NCBI RefSeq assembly: GCF_029227915.1
Contig: NC_079877.1
Location: forward strand, 8,432,001-8,496,000
Length of the DNA stretch: 64,000 nt
Source of the DNA: Hydractinia symbiolongicarpus
Lineage: Eukaryota > Cnidaria > Hydrozoa > Anthoathecata > Hydractiniidae
Direction of reading: 5' to 3'
This document shows, piece after piece, positions 17,486 to 27,575 of the stretch (the first letter of the stretch is position 1; the number at the start of each line of letters is the position of its first letter). Both the position numbers and the translations under genes were made by a program. Under the pieces are notes generated by a model, which was not told the origin of the DNA, made no database searches, and worked only from the letters and a program-made list of their open reading frames with translations.

Positions 17486-17557
17486 TAGCAGAGGGTGGTT
17501 TCGATCCACCGACCTCTGGGTTATCGGCCCAGCACGCTTCCTCTGCGCCACTCTGCT
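17486..17557 (-). tRNA. Initiator-type tRNA with anticodon GAT, unit 14
   Basis: Otherwise a consensus initiator tRNA-Met, but C34 is changed to G (plus-strand C17525), giving anticodon GAT, which would read the isoleucine codons AUC and AUU. Every other initiator mark is intact. Confidence 0.85.
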
Positions 17558-17645
17558 GAAGGTAGGTAAGCTGAAATGTGTCTGATGTAAGGTGTAGTTT
17601 AGTATTGCGAACAGCACTCGAACTATGACCTTTTTACCATTTCCA

Positions 17646-17718
17646 GGGGGATTAGCTCACATGGTAGAGCGCTCGCTTTGCATGCGAGAGGTACCGGGAT
17701 CGATGCCCGGATCCTCCA
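17646..17718 (+). tRNA. tRNA-Ala(TGC), unit 14
   Basis: Matches consensus. Confidence 0.95.
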
Positions 17719-17983
17719 AGACGATGTTTTTAATTTATTTATTTTTATACTAATTTCAGTAGTTGCCAATGGTCATAAGAGGATTTATGATGCTCCTAAG
17801 ATTACCTGGTATTAATAATAATAATAATAATAATAATACTAAACCGCACTGCATATGTCTAGAGCATTTCTTGCTGTTTAATTTCGCATTGACAGTATAC
17901 ACAGTTTCAGCTTTTAACATGATCGACCGTGTGGCATTCGGGCATTGACGCCATCGCGAACATATTATTTAAATATGAACTCG

Positions 17984-18055
17984 TCCTCGGTAGTATAGTG
18001 GTAAGTATCCCCGCCTGTCACGCGGGAGACCGGGGTACGATTCCCCGCCGGGGAG
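17984..18055 (+). tRNA. tRNA-Asp(GTC), unit 14
   Basis: Invariant T55 changed to A at 18037, inside box B. Confidence 0.82.
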
Positions 18056-18128
18056 GTTCTTTTTATCTTGTCAATGTTTCGTTTCACGTCAGTAGCGTTC
18101 GCGGGACTGTCCGGGAATACAGATTTAC

Positions 18129-18201
18129 GCCCGGTTAGCTCAGTCGGTAGAGCATCAGACTTTTAATCTGAGGGTCGCGGGTTCGAGTCCCTCATCGGCC
18201 G
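18129..18201 (+). tRNA. tRNA-Lys(TTT), unit 14
   Basis: G71 changed to C at 18199, a C2-C71 mismatch in the acceptor stem. Confidence 0.87.
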
Positions 18202-18308
18202 TAACAATTATTTGGTACGATGGTGAACTAACTTTCACCACAATGTCTTGTCGAAAGAGGATGAATAACGTAACATTTGCGGAGTGGCAAAGGCGAAGCA
18301 AACTTGAT

Positions 18309-18381
18309 GGGGAACTAGCTCAGATGGTAGAGCGCTCGCTTAGCATGCGAGAGGTACCGGGATCGATGCCCGGGTTCTCCA
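18309..18381 (+). tRNA. tRNA-Ala(AGC), unit 15
   Basis: Matches consensus. Confidence 0.95.
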
Positions 18382-18449
18382 ATGCCTTTTCCATAGGCGT
18401 AAAATAAATGAAATTTGCGCAGAGCAATTTGCAGCAGCGTTCGTGTCAT

Positions 18450-18565
18450 GTCGGGATGGCCGAGCGGTCTAAGGCGCCAGACTCAAGACAAAATGTTCTT
18501 CCACTCATCGCGTGGAGAATTCTGGTCCTCGAATGAGGGCGTGGGTTCGAATCCCACTTCCGACA
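18450..18565 (+). tRNA. tRNA-Leu(CAA) with intron, unit 15
   Basis: Matches consensus. Confidence 0.95.
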
Positions 18566-18606
18566 ACTTTTCCCTGCCACACAAAATTTTAGGCCTAAAA
18601 TGCAAG

Positions 18607-18700
18607 TCCACCGAGCCGGATTTGAACCAGCGACCTAAGGATGCCTGAGTGGTATAAGTTCGTCTACAGTCCTCCGCTCTACCAACTGAGCTATCGGTGG
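18607..18700 (-). tRNA. tRNA-Tyr(GTA) with intron, unit 15
   Basis: Matches consensus. Confidence 0.95.
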
Positions 18701-18793
18701 ATGTAGCATCGTACAGTTCTTGTGCAGGACTATGCAGGTCATGTCACGTTTGTAGTATGACGTGGTTTTTAAAATGATGCGATAGCTCGCACG

Positions 18794-18865
18794 TAGCAGA
18801 GGGTGGTTTCGATCCACCGACCTCTGGGTTATGGGCCCAGCACGCTTCCTCTGCGCCACTCTGCT
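18794..18865 (-). tRNA. Initiator tRNA-Met(CAT), unit 15
   Basis: Matches consensus. Confidence 0.95.
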
Positions 18866-18953
18866 GAAGGTAGGTAAGCTGAAATGTGTCTGATGTAAGG
18901 TGTAGTTTAGTATTGCGAACAGCACTCGAACTATGACCTTTTTACCATTTCCA

Positions 18954-19026
18954 GGGGGATTAGCTCACATGGTAGAGCGCTCGCTTTGCATGCGAGAGGT
19001 ACCGGGATCGATGCCCGGATCCTCCA
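18954..19026 (+). tRNA. tRNA-Ala(TGC), unit 15
   Basis: Matches consensus. Confidence 0.95.
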
Positions 19027-19285
19027 AGACGATGTTTTTAATTTATTTATTTTTATACTAATTTCAGTAGTTGCCAATGGTCATAAGAGGATTTATGATG
19101 CTCCTAAGATTACCTGGTATTAATAATAATAATAATAATACTAAACCGCGCTGCATATGTCTAGAGCATTTCTTGCTGTTTAATTTCGCATTGACAGTAT
19201 ACACAGTTTCAGCTTTTAACATGATCGACCGTGTGGCATTCGGGCATTGACGCCATCGCGAACATATTATTTAAATATGAACTCG

Positions 19286-19357
19286 TCCTCGGTAGTATAG
19301 TCGTAAGTATCCCCGCCTGTCACGCGGGAGACCGGGGTTCGATTCCCCGCCGGGGAG
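19286..19357 (+). tRNA. tRNA-Asp(GTC), unit 15
   Basis: D-loop G to C at 19302, as unit 13. Confidence 0.88.
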
Positions 19358-19430
19358 GTTCTTTTTATCTTGTCAATGTTTCGTTTCACGTCAGTAGCGT
19401 TCGCGGGACTGTCCGGGAATACAGATTTAC

Positions 19431-19503
19431 GCCCGGTTAGCTCAGTCGGTAGAGCATCAGACTTTTAATCTGAGGGTCGCGGGTTCGAGTCCCTCATCGG
19501 GCG
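19431..19503 (+). tRNA. tRNA-Lys(TTT), unit 15
   Basis: Matches consensus. Confidence 0.95.
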
Positions 19504-19610
19504 TAACAATTATTTGGTACGATGGTGAACTAACTTTCACCACAATGTCTTGTCGAAAGAGGATGAATAACGTAACATTTGCGGAGTGGCAAAGGCGAAG
19601 CAAACTTGTT

Positions 19611-19683
19611 GGGGAACTAGGTCAGATGGTAAAGCGCTCGCTTAGCATGCGAGAGGTACCGGGATCGATGCCCGGGTTCTCCA
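19611..19683 (+). tRNA. tRNA-Ala(AGC), unit 16
   Basis: Two D-stem changes, C11 to G and G22 to A; box A is hit and the D stem weakened. Confidence 0.8.
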
Positions 19684-19751
19684 ATGCCTTTTCCATAGGC
19701 GTAAAATAAATGAAATTTGCGCAGAGCAATTTGCAGCAGCGTTCGTGTCAT

Positions 19752-19867
19752 GTCGGGATGGCCGAGCGGTCTAAGGCGCCAGACTCAAGACAAAATGTTC
19801 TTCCACTCATCGCGTGGAGAATTCTGGTCCTCGAATGAGGGCGTGGGTTCGAATCCCACTTCCGACA
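19752..19867 (+). tRNA. tRNA-Leu(CAA) with intron, unit 16
   Basis: Matches consensus. Confidence 0.95.
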
Positions 19868-19908
19868 ACTTTTCCCTGCCACACAAAATTTTAGGCCTAA
19901 AATGCAAG

Positions 19909-20002
19909 TCCACCGAGCCGGATTTGAACCAGCGACCTAAGGATGCCTGAGTGGTATAAGTTCGTCTACAGTCCTCCGCTCTACCAACTGAGCTATCGGT
20001 GG
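19909..20002 (-). tRNA. tRNA-Tyr(GTA) with intron, unit 16
   Basis: Matches consensus. Confidence 0.95.
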
Positions 20003-20095
20003 ATGTAGCATCGTACAGTTCTTGTGCAGGACTATGCAGGTCATGTCACGTTTGTAGTATGACGTGGTTTTTAAAATGATGCGATAGCTCGCACG

Positions 20096-20167
20096 TAGCA
20101 GAGGGTGGTTTCGATCCACCGACCTCTAGGTTATGGGCCCAGCACGCTTCCTCTGCGCCACTCTGCT
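20096..20167 (-). tRNA. Initiator tRNA-Met(CAT), unit 16
   Basis: C41 changed to T (plus-strand A20128), so one of the three initiator G-C pairs becomes a wobble. Confidence 0.9.
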
Positions 20168-20255
20168 GAAGGTAGGTAAGCTGAAATGTGTCTGATGTAA
20201 GGTGTAGTTTAGTATTGCGAACAGCACTCGAACTATGACCTTTTTACCATTTCCA

Positions 20256-20328
20256 GGGGGATTAGCTCACATGGTAGAGCGCTCGCTTTGCATGCGAGAG
20301 GTACCGGGATCGATGCCCGGATCCTCCA
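20256..20328 (+). tRNA. tRNA-Ala(TGC), unit 16
   Basis: Matches consensus. Confidence 0.95.
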
Positions 20329-20587
20329 AGACGATGTTTTTAATTTATTTATTTTTATACTAATTTCAGTAGTTGCCAATGGTCATAAGAGGATTTATGA
20401 TGCTCCTAAGATTACCTGGTATTAATAATAATAATAATAATACTAAACCGTGCTGCATATGTCTAGAGCATTTCTTGCTGTTTAATTTCGCATTGACAGT
20501 ATACACAGTTTCAGCTTTTAACATGATCGACCGTGTGGCATTCAGGCATTGACGCCATCGCGAACATATTATTTAAATATGAACTCG

Positions 20588-20659
20588 TCCTCGGTAGTAT
20601 AGTGGTAAGTATCCCCGCCTGTCACGCGGGAGACCGGGGTTCGATTCCCCGCCGGGGAG
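20588..20659 (+). tRNA. tRNA-Asp(GTC), unit 16
   Basis: Matches consensus. Confidence 0.95.
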
Positions 20660-20732
20660 GTTCTTTTTATCTTGTCAATGTTTCGTTTCACGTCAGTAGC
20701 GTTCGCGGGACTGTCCGGGAATACAGATTTAC

Positions 20733-20805
20733 GCCCGGTTAGCTCAGTCGGTAGAGCATCAGACTTTTAATCTGAGGGTCGCGGGTTCGAGTCCCTCATC
20801 GGACG
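20733..20805 (+). tRNA. tRNA-Lys(TTT), unit 16
   Basis: G71 changed to A at 20803, an acceptor-stem mismatch at the same position as in unit 14 but a different base. Confidence 0.87.
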
Positions 20806-20912
20806 TAACAATTATTTGGTACGATGGTGAACTAACTTTCACCACAATGTCTTGTCGAAAGAGGATGAATAACGTAACATTTGCGGAGTGGCAAAGGCGA
20901 AGCAAACTTGAT

Positions 20913-20985
20913 GGGGAACTAGCTCAGATGGTAGAGCGCTCGCTTAGCATGCGAGAGGTACCGGGATCGATGCCCGGGTTCTCCA
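20913..20985 (+). tRNA. tRNA-Ala(AGC), unit 17
   Basis: Matches consensus. Confidence 0.95.
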
Positions 20986-21053
20986 ATGCCTTTTCCATAG
21001 GCGTAAAATAAATGAAATTTGCGCAGAGCAATTTGCAGCAGCGTTCGTGTCAT

Positions 21054-21169
21054 GTCGGGATGGCCGAGCGGTCTAAGGCGCCAGACTCAAGACAAAATGT
21101 TCTTCCACTCATCGCGTGGAGAATTCTGGTCCTCGAATGAGGGCGTGGGTTCGAATCCCACTTCCGACA
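21054..21169 (+). tRNA. tRNA-Leu(CAA) with intron, unit 17
   Basis: Matches consensus. Confidence 0.95.
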
Positions 21170-21210
21170 ACTTTTCCCTGCCACACAAAATTTTAGGCCT
21201 AAAATGCAAG

Positions 21211-21304
21211 TCCACCGAGCCGGATTTGAACCAGCGACCTAAGGATGCCTGAGTGGTATAAGTTCGTCTACAGTCCTCCGCTCTACCAACTGAGCTATCG
21301 GTGG
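21211..21304 (-). tRNA. tRNA-Tyr(GTA) with intron, unit 17
   Basis: Matches consensus. Confidence 0.95.
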
Positions 21305-21397
21305 ATGTAGCATCGTACAGTTCTTGTGCAGGACTATGCAGGTCATGTCACGTTTGTAGTATGACGTGGTTTTTAAAATGATGCGATAGCTCGCACG

Positions 21398-21469
21398 TAG
21401 CAGAGGGTGGTTTCGATCCACCGACCTCTGGGTTATGGGCCCAGCACGCTTCCTCTGCGCCACTCTGCT
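21398..21469 (-). tRNA. Initiator tRNA-Met(CAT), unit 17
   Basis: Matches consensus. Confidence 0.95.
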
Positions 21470-21557
21470 GAAGGTAGGTAAGCTGAAATGTGTCTGATGT
21501 AAGGTGTAGTTTAGTATTGCGAACAGCACTCGAACTATGACCTTTTTACCATTTCCA

Positions 21558-21630
21558 GGGGGATTAGCTCACATGGTAGAGCGCTCGCTTTGCATGCGAG
21601 AGGTACCGGGATCGATGCCCGGATCCTCCA
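21558..21630 (+). tRNA. tRNA-Ala(TGC), unit 17
   Basis: Matches consensus. Confidence 0.95.
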
Positions 21631-21889
21631 AGACGATGTTTTTAATTTATTTATTTTTATACTAATTTCAGTAGTTGCCAATGGTCATAAGAGGATTTAT
21701 GATGCTCCTAAGATTACCTGGTATTAATAATAATAATAATAATACTAAACCGCGCTGCACATGTCTAGAGCATTTCTTGCTGTTTAATTTCGCATTGACA
21801 GTATAGACAGTTTCAGCTTTTAACATGATCGACCGTGTGGCATTCGGGCATTGACGCCATCGCGAACATATTATTTAAATATGAACTCG

Positions 21890-21961
21890 TCCTCGGTAGT
21901 ATAGTGGTAAGGTTCCCCGCCTGTCACGCGGGAGACCGGGGTTCGACTCCCCCCCGGGGAG
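21890..21961 (+). tRNA. tRNA-Asp(GTC), unit 17, divergent
   Basis: Four changes in one gene: T21912 to G and A21913 to T in the D arm, T59 to C (21947) and G65 to C (21953, a C49-C65 mismatch). The last two are shared with unit 23. This is the most divergent Asp copy in the window. Confidence 0.82.
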
Positions 21962-22034
21962 GTTCTTTTTATCTTGTCAATGTTTCGTTTCACGTCAGTA
22001 GCGTTCGCGGGACTGTCCGGGAATACAGATTTAC

Positions 22035-22107
22035 GCCCGGTTAGCTCAGTCGGTAGAGCATCAGACTTTTAATCTGAGGGTCGCCGGTTCGAGTCCCTCA
22101 TCGGGCG
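22035..22107 (+). tRNA. tRNA-Lys(TTT), unit 17
   Basis: G51 changed to C at 22085, adding a second mismatch beside C50-T64; shared with unit 32. Confidence 0.84.
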
Positions 22108-22214
22108 TAACAATTATTTGGTACGATGGTGAACTAACTTTCACCACAATGTCTTGTCGAAAGAGGATGAATAACGTAACATTTGCGGAGTGGCAAAGGC
22201 GAAGCAAACTTGAT

Positions 22215-22287
22215 GGGGAACTAGCTCAGATGGTAGAGCGCTCGCTTAGCATGCGAGAGGTACCGGGATCGATGCCCGGGTTCTCCA
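22215..22287 (+). tRNA. tRNA-Ala(AGC), unit 18
   Basis: Matches consensus. Confidence 0.95.
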
Positions 22288-22355
22288 ATGCCTTTTCCAT
22301 AGGCGTAAAATAAATGAAATTTGCGCAGAGGAATTTGCAGCAGCGTTCGTGTCAT

Positions 22356-22471
22356 GTCGGGATGGCCGAGCGGTCTAAGGCGCCAGACTCAAGACAAAAT
22401 GTTCTTCCACTCATCGCGTGGAGAATTCTGGTCCTCGAATGAGGGCGTGGGTTCGAATCCCACTTCCGACA
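22356..22471 (+). tRNA. tRNA-Leu(CAA) with intron, unit 18
   Basis: Matches consensus; the downstream T run is longer (TTTTT). Confidence 0.95.
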
Positions 22472-22512
22472 ACTTTTTCTTGCCACACAAAATTTTAGGC
22501 CTAAAATGCAAG

Positions 22513-22606
22513 TCCACCTAGCCGGATTTGAACCAGCGACCTAAGGATGCCTGAGTGGTATAAGTTCGTCTACAGTCCTCCGCTCTACCAACTGAGCTAT
22601 CGGTGG
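22513..22606 (-). tRNA. tRNA-Tyr(GTA) with intron, unit 18
   Basis: C67 changed to A (plus-strand T22519), losing the G6-C67 acceptor pair. Confidence 0.87.
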
Positions 22607-22699
22607 ATGTAGCATCGTACAGTTCTTGTGCAGGACTATGCAGGTCATGTCACGTTTGTAGTATGACGTGGTTTTTAAAATGATGCGATAGCTCGCACG

Positions 22700-22771
22700 T
22701 AGCAGAGGGTGGTTTCGATCCACCGACCTCTGGGTTATGGGCCCAGCACGCTTCCTCTGCGCCACTCTGCT
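22700..22771 (-). tRNA. Initiator tRNA-Met(CAT), unit 18
   Basis: Matches consensus. Confidence 0.95.
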
Positions 22772-22859
22772 GAAGGTAGGTAAGCTGAAATGTGTCTGAT
22801 GTAAGGTGTAGTTTAGTATTGCGAACAGCACTCGAACTATGACCTTTTTACCATTTCCA

Positions 22860-22932
22860 GGGGGATTAGCTCACATGGTAGAGCGCTCGCTTTGCATGCG
22901 AGAGGTACCGGGATCGATGCCCGGATCCTCCA
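22860..22932 (+). tRNA. tRNA-Ala(TGC), unit 18
   Basis: Matches consensus. Confidence 0.95.
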
Positions 22933-23194
22933 AGACGATGTTTTTAATTTATTTATTTTTATACTAATTTCAGTAGTTGCCAATGGTCATAAGAGGATTT
23001 ATGATGCTCCTAAGATTACCTGGTATTAATAATAATAATAATAATAATACTAAACCGCGCTGCATATGTCTAGAGCATTTCTTGCTGTTTAATTTCGCAT
23101 TGACAGTATACACAGTTTCAGCTTTTAACATGATCGACCGTGTGGCATTCGGGCATTGACGCCATCGCGAACATATTATTTAAATATGAACTCG

Positions 23195-23266
23195 TCCTCG
23201 GTAGTATAGCGGTAAGTATCCCCGCCTGTCACGCGGGAGACCGGGGTTCGATTCCCCGCCGGGGAG
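23195..23266 (+). tRNA. tRNA-Asp(GTC), unit 18
   Basis: T16 to C at 23210. Confidence 0.94.
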
Positions 23267-23339
23267 GTTCTTTTTATCTTGTCAATGTTTCGTTTCACGT
23301 CAGTAGCGTTCGCGGGACTGTCCGGGAATACAGATTTAC

Positions 23340-23412
23340 GCCCGGTTAGCTCAGTCGGTGGAGCATCAGACTTTTAATCTGAGGGTCGCGGGTTCCAGTC
23401 CCTCATCGGGCG
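23340..23412 (+). tRNA. tRNA-Lys(TTT), unit 18
   Basis: A21 to G (23360) and box B G57 to C (23396), both shared with unit 20; activity doubtful. Confidence 0.8.
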
Positions 23413-23519
23413 TAACAATTATTTGGTACGATGGTGAACTAACTTTCACCACAATGTCTTGTCGAAAGAGGATGAATAACGTAACATTTGCGGAGTGGCA
23501 AAGGCGAAGCAAACTTGAT

Positions 23520-23592
23520 GGGGAACTAGCTCAGATGGTAGAGCGCTCGCTTAGCATGCGAGAGGTACCGGGATCGATGCCCGGGTTCTCCA
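23520..23592 (+). tRNA. tRNA-Ala(AGC), unit 19
   Basis: Matches consensus. Confidence 0.95.
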
Positions 23593-23660
23593 ATGCCTTT
23601 TCCATAGGCGTAAAATAAATGAAATTTGCGCAGAGCAATTTGCAGCAGCGTTCGTGTCAT

Positions 23661-23776
23661 GTCGGGATGGCCGAGCGGTCTAAGGCGCCAGACTCAAGAC
23701 AAAATGTTCTTCCACTCATCGCGTGGAGAATTCTGGTCCTCGAATGAGGGCGTGGGTTCGAATCCCACTTCCGACA
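23661..23776 (+). tRNA. tRNA-Leu(CAA) with intron, unit 19
   Basis: Matches consensus. Confidence 0.95.
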
Positions 23777-23817
23777 ACTTTTCCCTGCCACACAAAATTT
23801 TAGGCCTAAAATGCAAG

Positions 23818-23911
23818 TCCACCGAGCCGGATTTGAACCAGCGACCTAAGGATGCCTGAGTGGTATAAGTTCGTCTACAGTCCTCCGCTCTACCAACTGA
23901 GCTATCGGTGG
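23818..23911 (-). tRNA. tRNA-Tyr(GTA) with intron, unit 19
   Basis: Matches consensus. Confidence 0.95.
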
Positions 23912-24004
23912 ATGTAGCATCGTACAGTTCTTGTGCAGGACTATGCAGGTCATGTCACGTTTGTAGTATGACGTGGTTTTTAAAATGATGCGATAGCTCG
24001 CACG

Positions 24005-24076
24005 TAGCAGAGGGTGGTTTCGATCCACCGACCTCTGGGTTATGGTCCCAGCACGCTTCCTCTGCGCCACTCTGCT
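24005..24076 (-). tRNA. Initiator tRNA-Met(CAT), unit 19
   Basis: C32 changed to A in the anticodon loop (plus-strand T24046). Confidence 0.9.
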
Positions 24077-24164
24077 GAAGGTAGGTAAGCTGAAATGTGT
24101 CTGATGTAAGGTGTAGTTTAGTATTGCGAACAGCACTCGAACTATGACCTTTTTACCATTTCCA

Positions 24165-24237
24165 GGGGGATTAGCTCACATGGTAGAGCGCTCGCTTTGC
24201 ATGCGAGAGGTACCGGGATCGATGCCCGGATCCTCCA
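24165..24237 (+). tRNA. tRNA-Ala(TGC), unit 19
   Basis: Matches consensus. Confidence 0.95.
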
Positions 24238-24499
24238 AGACGATGTTTTTAATTTATTTATTTTTATACTAATTTCAGTAGTTGCCAATGGTCATAAGAG
24301 GATTTATGATGCTCCTAAGATTACCTGGTATTAATAATAATAATAATAATAATACTAAACCGCGCTGCATATGTCTAGAGCATTTCTTGCTGTTTAATTT
24401 CGCATTGACAGTAAACACAGTTTCAGCTTTTAACATGATCGACCGTGTGGCATTCGGGCATTGACGCCATCGCGAACATATTATTTAAATATGAACTCG

Positions 24500-24571
24500 T
24501 CCTCGGTAGTATAGTGGTAAGTATCCCCGCCTGTCACGCGGGAGACCGGGGTTCGATTCCCCGCCGGGGAG
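24500..24571 (+). tRNA. tRNA-Asp(GTC), unit 19
   Basis: Matches consensus. Confidence 0.95.
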
Positions 24572-24644
24572 GTTCTTTTTATCTTGTCAATGTTTCGTTT
24601 CACGTCAGTAGCGTTCGCGGGACTGTCCGGGAATACAGATTTAC

Positions 24645-24717
24645 GCCCGGTTAGCTCAGTCGGTAGAGCATCAGACTTTTAATCTGAGGGTCGCGGGTTC
24701 GAGTCCCTCATCGGGCG
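24645..24717 (+). tRNA. tRNA-Lys(TTT), unit 19
   Basis: Matches consensus. Confidence 0.95.
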
Positions 24718-24824
24718 TAACAATTATTTGGTACGATGGTGAACTAACTTTCACCACAATGTCTTGTCGAAAGAGGATGAATAACGTAACATTTGCGGAG
24801 TGGCAAAGGCGAAGCAAACTTGAT

Positions 24825-24897
24825 GGGGAACTAGCTCAGATGGTAGAGCGCTCGCTTAGCATGCGAGAGGTACCGGGATCGATGCCCGGGTTCTCCA
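24825..24897 (+). tRNA. tRNA-Ala(AGC), unit 20
   Basis: Matches consensus. Confidence 0.95.
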
Positions 24898-24965
24898 ATG
24901 CCTTTTCCATAGGCGTAAAATAAATGAAATTTGCGCAGAGCAATTTGCAGCAGCGTTCGTGTCAT

Positions 24966-25081
24966 GTCGGGATGGCCGAGCGGTCTAAGGCGCCAGACTC
25001 AAGACAAAATGTTCTTCCACTCATCGCGTGGAGAATTCTGGTCCTCGAATGAGGGCGTGGGTTCGAATCCCTCTTCCGACA
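24966..25081 (+). tRNA. tRNA-Leu(CAA) with intron, unit 20
   Basis: A64 changed to T at 25072, a T-T mismatch in the T stem. Confidence 0.88.
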
Positions 25082-25122
25082 ACTTTTCCCTGCCACACAA
25101 AATTTTAGGCCTAAAATGCAAG

Positions 25123-25216
25123 TCCACCGAGCCGGATTTGAACCAGCGACCTAAGGATGCCTGAGTGGTATAAGTTCGTCTACAGTCCTCCGCTCTACCA
25201 ACTGAGCTATCGGTGG
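25123..25216 (-). tRNA. tRNA-Tyr(GTA) with intron, unit 20
   Basis: Matches consensus. Confidence 0.95.
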
Positions 25217-25309
25217 ATGTAGCATCGTACAGTTCTTGTGCAGGACTATGCAGGTCATGTCACGTTTGTAGTATGACGTGGTTTTTAAAATGATGCGATA
25301 GCTCGCACG

Positions 25310-25381
25310 TAGCAGAGGGTGGTTTCGATCCACCGACCTCTGGGTTATGGGCCCAGCACGCTTCCTCTGCGCCACTCTGCT
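25310..25381 (-). tRNA. Initiator tRNA-Met(CAT), unit 20
   Basis: Matches consensus. Confidence 0.95.
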
Positions 25382-25469
25382 GAAGGTAGGTAAGCTGAAA
25401 TGTGTCTGATGTAAGGTGTAGTTTAGTATTGCGAACAGCACTCGAACTATGACCTTTTTACCATTTCCA

Positions 25470-25542
25470 GGGGGATTAGCTCACATGGTAGAGCGCTCGC
25501 TTTGCATGCGAGAGGTACCGGGATCGATGCCCGGATCCTCCA
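25470..25542 (+). tRNA. tRNA-Ala(TGC), unit 20
   Basis: Matches consensus; the downstream T run is extended to seven by a G to T change, as in unit 22. Confidence 0.95.
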
Positions 25543-25804
25543 AGACGATTTTTTTAATTTATTTATTTTTATACTAATTTCAGTAGTTGCCAATGGTCAT
25601 AAGAGGATTTATGATGCTCCTAAGATTACCTGGTATTAATAATAATAATAATAATAATACTAAACCGCGCTGCATATGTCTAGAGCATTTCTTGCTGTTT
25701 AATTTCGCATTGACAGTATACACAGTTTCAGCTTTTAACATGATCGACCGTGTGGCATTCGGGCATTGACGCCATCGCGAACATATTATTTAAATATGAA
25801 CTCG

Positions 25805-25876
25805 TCCTCGGTAGTATAGCGGTAAGTATCCCCGCCTGTCACGCGGGAGACCGGGGTTCGATTCCCCGCCGGGGAG
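25805..25876 (+). tRNA. tRNA-Asp(GTC), unit 20
   Basis: T16 to C at 25820. Confidence 0.94.
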
Positions 25877-25949
25877 GTTCTTTTTATCTTGTCAATGTTT
25901 CGTTTCACGTCAGTAGCGTTCGCGGGACTGTCCGGGAATACAGATTTAC

Positions 25950-26022
25950 GCCCGGTTAGCTCAGTCGGTGGAGCATCAGACTTTTAATCTGAGGGTCGCG
26001 GGTTCCAGTCCCTCATCGGGCG
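25950..26022 (+). tRNA. tRNA-Lys(TTT), unit 20
   Basis: A21 to G (25970) and G57 to C (26006), as unit 18. Confidence 0.8.
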
Positions 26023-26129
26023 TAACAATTATTTGGTACGATGGTGAACTAACTTTCACCACAATGTCTTGTCGAAAGAGGATGAATAACGTAACATTTG
26101 CGGAGTGGCAAAGGCGAAGCAAACTTGAT

Positions 26130-26202
26130 GGGGAACTAGCTCAGATGGTAGAGCGCTCGCTTAGCATGCGAGAGGTACCGGGATCGATGCCCGGGTTCTC
26201 CA
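26130..26202 (+). tRNA. tRNA-Ala(AGC), unit 21
   Basis: Matches consensus. Confidence 0.95.
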
Positions 26203-26270
26203 ATGCCTTTTCCATAGGCGTAAAATAAATGAAATTTGCGCAGAGCAATTTGCAGCAGCGTTCGTGTCAT

Positions 26271-26386
26271 GTCGGGATGGCCGAGCGGTCTAAGGCGCCA
26301 GACTCAAGACAAAATGTTCTTCCACTCATCGCGTGGAGAATTCTGGTCCTCGAATGAGGGCGTGGGTTCGAATCCCACTTCCGACA
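26271..26386 (+). tRNA. tRNA-Leu(CAA) with intron, unit 21
   Basis: Matches consensus. Confidence 0.95.
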
Positions 26387-26427
26387 ACTTTTCCCTGCCA
26401 CACAAAATTTTAGGCCTAAAATGCAAG

Positions 26428-26521
26428 TCCACCGAGCCGGATTTGAACCAGCGACCTAAGGATGCCGGAGTGGTATAAGTTCGTCTACAGTCCTCCGCTC
26501 TACCAACTGAGCTATCGGTGG
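26428..26521 (-). tRNA. tRNA-Tyr(GTA) with intron, unit 21
   Basis: Exons match consensus; intron substitution at 26467 as in unit 2. Confidence 0.95.
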
Positions 26522-26614
26522 ATGTAGCATCGTACAGTTCTTGTGCAGGACTATGCAGGTCATGTCACGTTTGTAGTATGACGTGGTTTTTAAAATGATG
26601 CGATAGCTCGCACG

Positions 26615-26686
26615 TAGCAGAGGGTGGTTTCGATCCACCGACCTCTGGGTTATGGGCCCAGCACGCTTCCTCTGCGCCACTCTGCT
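26615..26686 (-). tRNA. Initiator tRNA-Met(CAT), unit 21
   Basis: Matches consensus. Confidence 0.95.
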
Positions 26687-26774
26687 GAAGGTAGGTAAGC
26701 TGAAATGTGTCTGATGTAAGGTGTAGTTTAGTATTGCGAACAGCACTCGAACTATGACCTTTTTACCATTTCCA

Positions 26775-26847
26775 GGGGGATTAGCTCACATGGTAGAGCG
26801 CTCGCTTTGCATGCGAGAGGTACCGGGATCGATGCCCGGATCCTCCA
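26775..26847 (+). tRNA. tRNA-Ala(TGC), unit 21
   Basis: Matches consensus. Confidence 0.95.
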
Positions 26848-27109
26848 AGACGATGTTTTTAATTTATTTATTTTTATACTAATTTCAGTAGTTGCCAATG
26901 GTCATAAGAGGATTTATGATGCTCCTAAGATTACCTGGTATTAATAATAATAATAATAATAATACTAAACCGCGCTGCACATGTCTAGAGCATTTCTTGC
27001 TGTTTAATTTCGCATTGACAGTAAACACAGTTTCAGCTTTTAACATGATCGACCGTGTGGCATTCGGGCATTGACGCCATCGCGAACATATTATTTAAAT
27101 ATGAACTCG

Positions 27110-27181
27110 TCCTCGGTAGTATAGTGGTAAGTATCCCCGCCTGTCACGCGGGAGACCGGGGTTCGATTCCCCGCCGGGGAG
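27110..27181 (+). tRNA. tRNA-Asp(GTC), unit 21
   Basis: Matches consensus. Confidence 0.95.
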
Positions 27182-27254
27182 GTTCTTTTTATCTTGTCAA
27201 TGTTTCGTTTCACGTCAGTAGCGTTCGCGGGACTGTCCGGGAATACAGATTTAC

Positions 27255-27327
27255 GCCCGGTTAGCTCAGTCGGTAGAGCATCAGACTTTTGATCTGAGGG
27301 TCGCGGGTTCGAGTCCCTCATCGGGCG
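27255..27327 (+). tRNA. tRNA-Lys(TTT), unit 21
   Basis: A37 changed to G at 27291, directly 3' of the anticodon, where tRNA-Lys normally carries a modified adenosine. Confidence 0.88.
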
Positions 27328-27434
27328 TAACAATTATTTGGTACGATGGTGAACTAACTTTCACCACAATGTCTTGTCGAAAGAGGATGAATAACGTAAC
27401 ATTTGCGGAGTGGCAAAGGCGAAGCAAACTTGAT

Positions 27435-27507
27435 GGGGAACTAGCTCAGATGGTAGAGCGCTCGCTTAGCATGCGAGAGGTACCGGGATCGATGCCCGGG
27501 TTCTCCA
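27435..27507 (+). tRNA. tRNA-Ala(AGC), unit 22
   Basis: Matches consensus. Confidence 0.95.
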
Positions 27508-27575
27508 ATGCCTTTTCCATAGGCGTAAAATAAATGAAATTTGCGCAGAGCAATTTGCAGCAGCGTTCGTGTCAT

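Larger units (their letters stand above)
22215..27434. repeat. Two-unit higher-order repeat, units 18 to 21
   Basis: Units 18 and 20 share Asp T16 to C, Lys A21 to G and Lys G57 to C. Units 19 and 21 share the spacer variant GTAAACACAG. The period is 2610 bp. Confidence 0.88.
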
